From NCBI RefSeq assembly GCF_033842475.1, contig NZ_JAWXYB010000018.1:3393501-3457500 (forward strand): 64,000 nucleotides of DNA, given 5' to 3'. The notes under the pieces are model-generated. The model saw nothing but the letters and a program-made list of their open reading frames with translations. It had not been told where the DNA came from and searched no databases. Position 1 is the stretch's first letter. Every line of letters starts with the position of its first letter. The translations under genes and the position numbers were made by a program. The stretch comes from Acidiphilium acidophilum. GTDB taxonomy: Bacteria; Pseudomonadota; Alphaproteobacteria; Acetobacterales; Acetobacteraceae. Below, piece by piece: positions 60,009 to 64,000 of the stretch.

Positions 60009-60212
60009 TTAACCGAGACCGTAGGGGGCCCACTGCTTGACGGTCTTGCCGTCCTGCTCGGGCAGCGCCATCGTGCCACGATTGGTGCGCTTCATTTTCT
60101 GGGAACGGTTGATCAGCCCGTGGCGCTTGTTGCCGTGGCCGCACAACACCTTGCCGGTCGCGGTGATCTTGAACCGCTTTTTGACCGACGACTTGGTCTT
60201 CATTTTCGGCAT
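60009..60212 (-). CDS. rpmI: 50S ribosomal protein L35
   Basis: 67 residues starting [22 protein letters not shown], a standard L35. The ATG at 60210-60212 is chosen because GAAGGAGAT lies at the correct distance; an ATG two codons upstream falls within that region. It is upstream of rplT and 135 bp downstream of the ccmB stop. Confidence 0.97.
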   Translation of the reverse strand: MPKMKTKSSVKKRFKITATGKVLCGHGNKRHGLINRSQKMKRTNRGTMALPEQDGKTVKQWAPYGLG

Positions 60213-60347
60213 TTTCATCTCCTTCACGTCCATGCCCGGACTCCGGGTGCGCGGTGTGCGGCCGGGCATGCCAAAACGCCCGGGCTCGCGACGAGATCGC
60301 GCTGGAAGCGGCGGTATAGGCAAAACCACGCGCCCGCGCAACCGCGT

Positions 60348-61001
60348 TCAGGACACCGCGGCCCGCAACGCCGCCCCCGCCGCGAGCGGGGCCATCGGCA
60401 GGAACAGCGCAAGCAGGCCAAGCAGCATGGCGAATTCGGATAACGGATGGGTCGCGACCGCCCCCGCCGCGCCGAAAATCAGCGCCGGGATCATCAGCGG
60501 CAGCGCGATCAGCGGCAGCAGCACGGTGCCGCCGCGCGCCCCGAGCGTGACCGCCGCACTCATCCCGCCCACCAGCGAGAGCAGGATGGTGCCGGGCAGC
60601 AGGGTGAGCAGCAGTTGCGGCACGGCGGCATCATCGAGCCGCAGCATGATCGCGACAGGGCCGGCGATGATCAGCAGCGGGAGGCCGGTGGTCAGCCAGT
60701 GGCCGATGATCTTGCCGAAGGCGACGGCGCTGGCCGGCAGGCCGGACACCATCAGCTGGTCGAGCGCGCCATCCTCGTAATCGGCGGCGAACAGCCGGTT
60801 GAGCGGCAGCAGCGCTGCGAGCAGCGCGATCACCCACACCACGCCCGGCGCGATGCCCGCGAGCACCTGCTCCGAAGGCCCGATCGCGAAGGCGAACAGG
60901 CTGGCGGCGATCACGAAGAACAGCAGCGACGCCACCGAATCCCCGGCATGGCGCAGTGCCAGCACGAGTTCGCGGCGGATCAGCGCGAAAAACGCCCTCA
61001 C
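60348..61001 (-). CDS. ccmB: Haem exporter protein CcmB
   Basis: A 217-residue membrane subunit of the CcmABCD system for cytochrome c maturation. It has six hydrophobic segments, the N-terminal FFALIRRELVLALRHAGDSVASLLFFVIAASLFAFAIGP and the family's FAADYEDGALDQLMVSGLP region. The start overlaps the ccmA stop by 4 bp. ccmC is not in the window and presumably lies elsewhere. Confidence 0.94.
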   Translation of the reverse strand: MRAFFALIRRELVLALRHAGDSVASLLFFVIAASLFAFAIGPSEQVLAGIAPGVVWVIALLAALLPLNRLFAADYEDGALDQLMVSGLPASAVAFGKIIGHWLTTGLPLLIIAGPVAIMLRLDDAAVPQLLLTLLPGTILLSLVGGMSAAVTLGARGGTVLLPLIALPLMIPALIFGAAGAVATHPLSEFAMLLGLLALFLPMAPLAAGAALRAAVS

Positions 61002-61603
61002 GATCCGGCCCGGCTGAGATCGAGCCCGACCGAACCCGGCAGGTCGAGCGGCAGATGGGTCGCCGCGATGATCATGCCGCCGCCCGCCCGGTGGCGCGCG
61101 AAATTCGCCTCCAGCCGGCGGACCGAGGCGGCATCGAGCCCGGTGGTCGGTTCATCGAGCAGCCAGAGCGGCGCGCTGGACAGGGCCAGCCGCGAGAGCG
61201 CGAGCCGCCGCCGCTGCCCCGAGGACAGCAGCCGCGCCGGCAGATCCGCGAACCGCTCCAGATCGACCGTGGCCAGCGCCGCCACGATATCGGCGCGCGA
61301 GCGGCGGCGCGCGAGGCCGAGATTGTCCGCAACCGTCAGCCCCGGCTTGATCGCGTCCATATGCCCGACGAACACGAGCCGGGTGGCGTGAAGGGGCGGA
61401 TCGTCGAGCGCATCCTGATCATCCCAGAGCAGCGCCCCGGCGGCGGGTGGGGTCAGCCCGGCGAGCAGGCGGATCAATGATGATTTCCCCGCCCCGTTCG
61501 GCCCGACCAGCAGCAGCGCGCCGCCCGCCGCCAGCCGGAACGAAACATCGCGGAACACGAGTCGTTCGCCGCGAATCGCGGCGAGGGAGCGTGCCTCAAG
61601 CAT
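60998..61603 (-). CDS. ccmA: Haem exporter ATP-binding protein CcmA
   Basis: A 201-residue ATPase partner of CcmB that releases haem from CcmE. Walker A is LLVGPNGAGKSSLIRLLAG, then LSSGQRRRLALSRLAL, and Walker B LWLLDEPTTGLDA. The ATG at 61601-61603 begins the normal MLEARSLAAIRGERLVFRDVSF sequence. Codons continue in frame far upstream, antisense to acnA, but that part is not coding. It is divergent from acnA across 114 bp. Confidence 0.93.
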   Translation of the reverse strand: MLEARSLAAIRGERLVFRDVSFRLAAGGALLLVGPNGAGKSSLIRLLAGLTPPAAGALLWDDQDALDDPPLHATRLVFVGHMDAIKPGLTVADNLGLARRRSRADIVAALATVDLERFADLPARLLSSGQRRRLALSRLALSSAPLWLLDEPTTGLDAASVRRLEANFARHRAGGGMIIAATHLPLDLPGSVGLDLSRAGS

Positions 61604-61717
61604 GGCTAATTGACCGCTGCGACAATGGACGCGCGGCGGCGTGCGTGATTTAAGCGGATCACGTATCGGTTTTGCTGCGGCGCGAAACGCCGAACTCCGC
61701 CAAGAGGATGAAGCATC

Positions 61718-64000
61718 ATGAACATGATCGGTCAGGACAGTCTGAAAACGGAAACGACGCTGAGTGTCGAGGGCAGGAACTATACCTATTTCGCACTCAA
61801 CGCGGCGGCTGAAAAGCTCGGCGACATTTCCCGCCTGCCGCGCACGCTGAAAATCCTGCTCGAAAACGTGCTGCGCTTCGAAAACGGCACGTCCTACACG
61901 GTGGAGGATGCCAAGGCGCTGGTCGCGTGGACCGCCTCCGCCCACTCGGACAGGGACGTGCCGTTCCGCCCCGCGCGGATCCTGATGCAGGATTTCACCG
62001 GGGTTCCCGCCGTGGTCGATCTCGCCGCGATGCGTGATGGCATCGTCAAGCTCGGCGGGGACGCCGCCCGGGTCAACCCGCTGGTGCCGGTCGATCTCGT
62101 GATCGACCATTCCGTGATGGTCGATGTGTCCGGCCGCAAGGACGCGCTGGAACGCAATGTCGATATCGAGTTCGAGCGCAACGGCGAGCGCTACGAATTC
62201 CTCCGCTGGGGGCAGGACGCGTTCGACAATTTCCGCGTCGTCCCGCCCGGCACCGGCATCTGCCATCAGGTCAATCTCGAATACCTCGCCCAGGCGGTCT
62301 GGACCGCGACGGCGGATGGCAGGACCCTCGCCTACCCGGACACGCTGTTCGGCACCGATTCCCACACCACCATGGTCAACGGCATGGGCGTGCTCGGCTG
62401 GGGCGTCGGCGGGATCGAGGCGGAGGCCGCGATGCTCGGCCAGCCGATCGCCATGCTGATCCCGGATGTGATCGGCTTCAAACTCACCGGCACGCTGCGC
62501 GAGGGCATCACCGCGACCGATCTGGTCCTGACCGTCACCCAGATGCTCCGCAGGAAGGGCGTGGTCGGCAAATTCGTCGAATTCTACGGTGCCGGGCTGG
62601 ATCAGCTCCCGCTGGCGGATCGGGCGACCATCGCCAACATGGCGCCGGAATACGGCGCGACCTGCGGGTTTTTCCCGGTCGATCAGATCACGCTCGATTA
62701 CATGAAGCTTTCGGGGCGCGACGAGCACCGGATCAAGCTGGTCGAGGCCTATTGCAAGGCGCAGGGCCTCTGGCGCGACGACAGTGAACTTACCTTCTCC
62801 GACACGCTCGAACTCGATCTTTCCAGCGTCGAACCCTCGCTCGCCGGACCCAAGCGGCCACAGGACCGGGTGGCGCTGTCCAAAGCCGCATCCGCCTTCG
62901 CCACTGAACTGACCAAGTCGCTCGGGGTCCCGGCCAACGATGTCGGTGCCAAGGGCGAGGTCGCGGGCCGGAATTTCTCGATCACCCATGGCGATGTCGT
63001 GATCGCGGCCATCACGTCGTGCACCAACACCTCCAACCCCTCGGTCCTCGTCGCCGCCGGGCTGGTTGCGCGCAAGGCCCGCGCGCTCGGTTTGAAGCCC
63101 AAGCCCTGGGTGAAAACCTCCCTCGCCCCCGGCTCGCAGGTCGTCACCGAGTATCTCGACAAATCCGGCCTCACCGCCGATCTCGATGCGCTCGGTTTCG
63201 AAACCGTGGGCTACGGCTGCACCACCTGCATCGGCAATTCCGGCCCACTGGACGATGCGATCGCCGAGGCCATCGAGGACAACAAGCTGGTCGCGGTCTC
63301 GGTACTGTCCGGCAACCGCAATTTCGAGGGCCGGGTTCACCCCAATGTCCGGGCGAACTACCTCGCCTCCCCGCCGCTGGTGGTCGCCTACGCCCTGCTC
63401 GGCACCATGATGGTGGACATCACCACCGCGCCGATCGGCCAGGATCAGAACGGCAACGACGTGTATCTCAAGGATATCTGGCCGACCACGCGGGAGATCG
63501 CCGATCTGGTGAAATCATCGCTCACCCGCGAGATGTTCCTCGACCGCTACGGCGATGTGTTCAAGGGCCCGAAACAGTGGCAGGCGATCGAGGTGGAAGG
63601 CGAGTCCGAGACCTATCATTGGTCCGGTTCCTCGACCTATGTGAAAAACCCGCCCTATTTCGAGGGGATGACCATGGAGCCGAAACCGGTGACCGACATC
63701 ACCGGTGCGCGCATTCTGGCTCTGCTCGGCGATTCGATCACCACCGATCACATCTCCCCCGCCGGCAGCTTCCGCGCCACCACCCCAGCTGGTGAATATC
63801 TTGCCGAACGGCAGATCCTGCCGAAGGATTTCAACTCCTACGGCTCACGGCGCGGCAACCACGAAATCATGATGCGCGGCACCTTCGCCAATATTCGTAT
63901 CCGCAACGAAATGCTCGACAACGTCGAAGGCGGCTACACGAAACACTACCCCTCCGGCGCGCAGATGCCGATTTACGACGCCGCCATGCGCTACAAGGCC
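61718..64000 (+). CDS. acnA: Aconitate hydratase A, 3' end cut by window
   Basis: TCA-cycle enzyme interconverting citrate and isocitrate with a [4Fe-4S] cluster. 761 codons are visible of about 890-900. The cluster cysteines are C435 ([11 protein letters not shown]) and C501 and C504 ([13 protein letters not shown]). Substrate-binding marks include [26 protein letters not shown] and, near the end, [15 protein letters not shown] and [28 protein letters not shown] lies upstream of the ATG. The sequence stops in frame at 64000, so the C-terminal swivel domain is incomplete. Confidence 0.97.
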   Translation, partial: MNMIGQDSLKTETTLSVEGRNYTYFALNAAAEKLGDISRLPRTLKILLENVLRFENGTSYTVEDAKALVAWTASAHSDRDVPFRPARILMQDFTGVPAVVDLAAMRDGIVKLGGDAARVNPLVPVDLVIDHSVMVDVSGRKDALERNVDIEFERNGERYEFLRWGQDAFDNFRVVPPGTGICHQVNLEYLAQAVWTATADGRTLAYPDTLFGTDSHTTMVNGMGVLGWGVGGIEAEAAMLGQPIAMLIPDVIGFKLTGTLREGITATDLVLTVTQMLRRKGVVGKFVEFYGAGLDQLPLADRATIANMAPEYGATCGFFPVDQITLDYMKLSGRDEHRIKLVEAYCKAQGLWRDDSELTFSDTLELDLSSVEPSLAGPKRPQDRVALSKAASAFATELTKSLGVPANDVGAKGEVAGRNFSITHGDVVIAAITSCTNTSNPSVLVAAGLVARKARALGLKPKPWVKTSLAPGSQVVTEYLDKSGLTADLDALGFETVGYGCTTCIGNSGPLDDAIAEAIEDNKLVAVSVLSGNRNFEGRVHPNVRANYLASPPLVVAYALLGTMMVDITTAPIGQDQNGNDVYLKDIWPTTREIADLVKSSLTREMFLDRYGDVFKGPKQWQAIEVEGESETYHWSGSSTYVKNPPYFEGMTMEPKPVTDITGARILALLGDSITTDHISPAGSFRATTPAGEYLAERQILPKDFNSYGSRRGNHEIMMRGTFANIRIRNEMLDNVEGGYTKHYPSGAQMPIYDAAMRYKA

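Noticed and set aside
61604-63340. Upstream in-frame extension of ccmA
   Set aside because: It runs antisense through acnA and lacks conservation; the normal CcmA start is at 61603.

Overview
This is a 64 kb, GC-rich window from an alphaproteobacterium. My best guess is the Acetobacteraceae, with an Acidiphilium-like acidophile the likeliest host. That rests on gene content: a high-potential iron-sulfur protein, HemJ instead of HemG/HemY, the ppsR/hemE origin neighbourhood, an FlhB/FliPQR flagellar set, CcmAB and AcnA. It is an inference from recognised protein families, not from a marker gene. Nearly all sequence is coding, many start codons overlap the preceding stop (ATGA), and there are two insertion sequences. 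I saw no CRISPR array, rRNA or tRNA.

Layout. 1-5.1 kb: housekeeping and redox genes (ettA 3'-truncated by the window edge, a small HMA metal chaperone, folB, a secreted CHRD protein, a HiPIP with a Fur-like palindrome upstream, a quinone oxidoreductase, ppsR). 5.1-5.4 kb: a non-coding gap with several DnaA-box-like sequences between divergent ppsR and hemE, the probable chromosomal replication origin. 5.4-8.7 kb: a haem operon hemE-hemH-HAD hydrolase-hemJ. 9.2-10.4 kb: an outer-membrane beta-barrel protein. 10.5-17.6 kb: a PotD/PotA-type ABC importer with an IMPase-family phosphatase, a GpdQ-like phosphodiesterase and a choline sulfatase. 17.7-27.9 kb: a GlxA-type regulator, then a tightly overlapping operon gbcA-gbcB-gbdR-like-dgcA-dgcB-etfA-etfB. 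27.9-41.0 kb, opposite strand: choXWV-betB-betA-soxBDAG-sdaA. 41.06-42.40 kb: an IS256-family element. 42.6-48.9 kb: a second Rieske oxygenase with a Cys/Met-type PLP enzyme and three flavoproteins, function unknown. 49-50.7 kb: a thioredoxin-TPR protein and a Lon N-domain protein. 50.7-56.6 kb: flagellar basal-body and export genes, with fliP split by an IS4-family element. 56.7-59.6 kb: a SnoaL-like protein, a GNAT acetyltransferase and a plcP-like/agt-like pair. 59.6-64 kb: rplT, rpmI, ccmB, ccmA and acnA (truncated by the window edge).

How the genes work together. The middle 38 kb reads as one catabolic region for quaternary amines. Choline enters through ChoXWV or is released from choline-O-sulfate (BetC) and possibly from glycerophosphodiesters (ABC importer plus GpdQ-like enzyme). 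BetA and BetB make glycine betaine, GbcAB removes one methyl to give dimethylglycine, DgcAB with its own ETF pair gives sarcosine, and SoxBDAG gives glycine and methylene-THF. After GlyA, encoded elsewhere, SdaA takes serine to pyruvate. The second Rieske cluster (42.6-48.9 kb) looks like a parallel route for another N-methylated substrate that I cannot name, and is the best candidate here for an undescribed pathway. The flagellar export gate appears to have been broken recently by an insertion that left both target copies intact.
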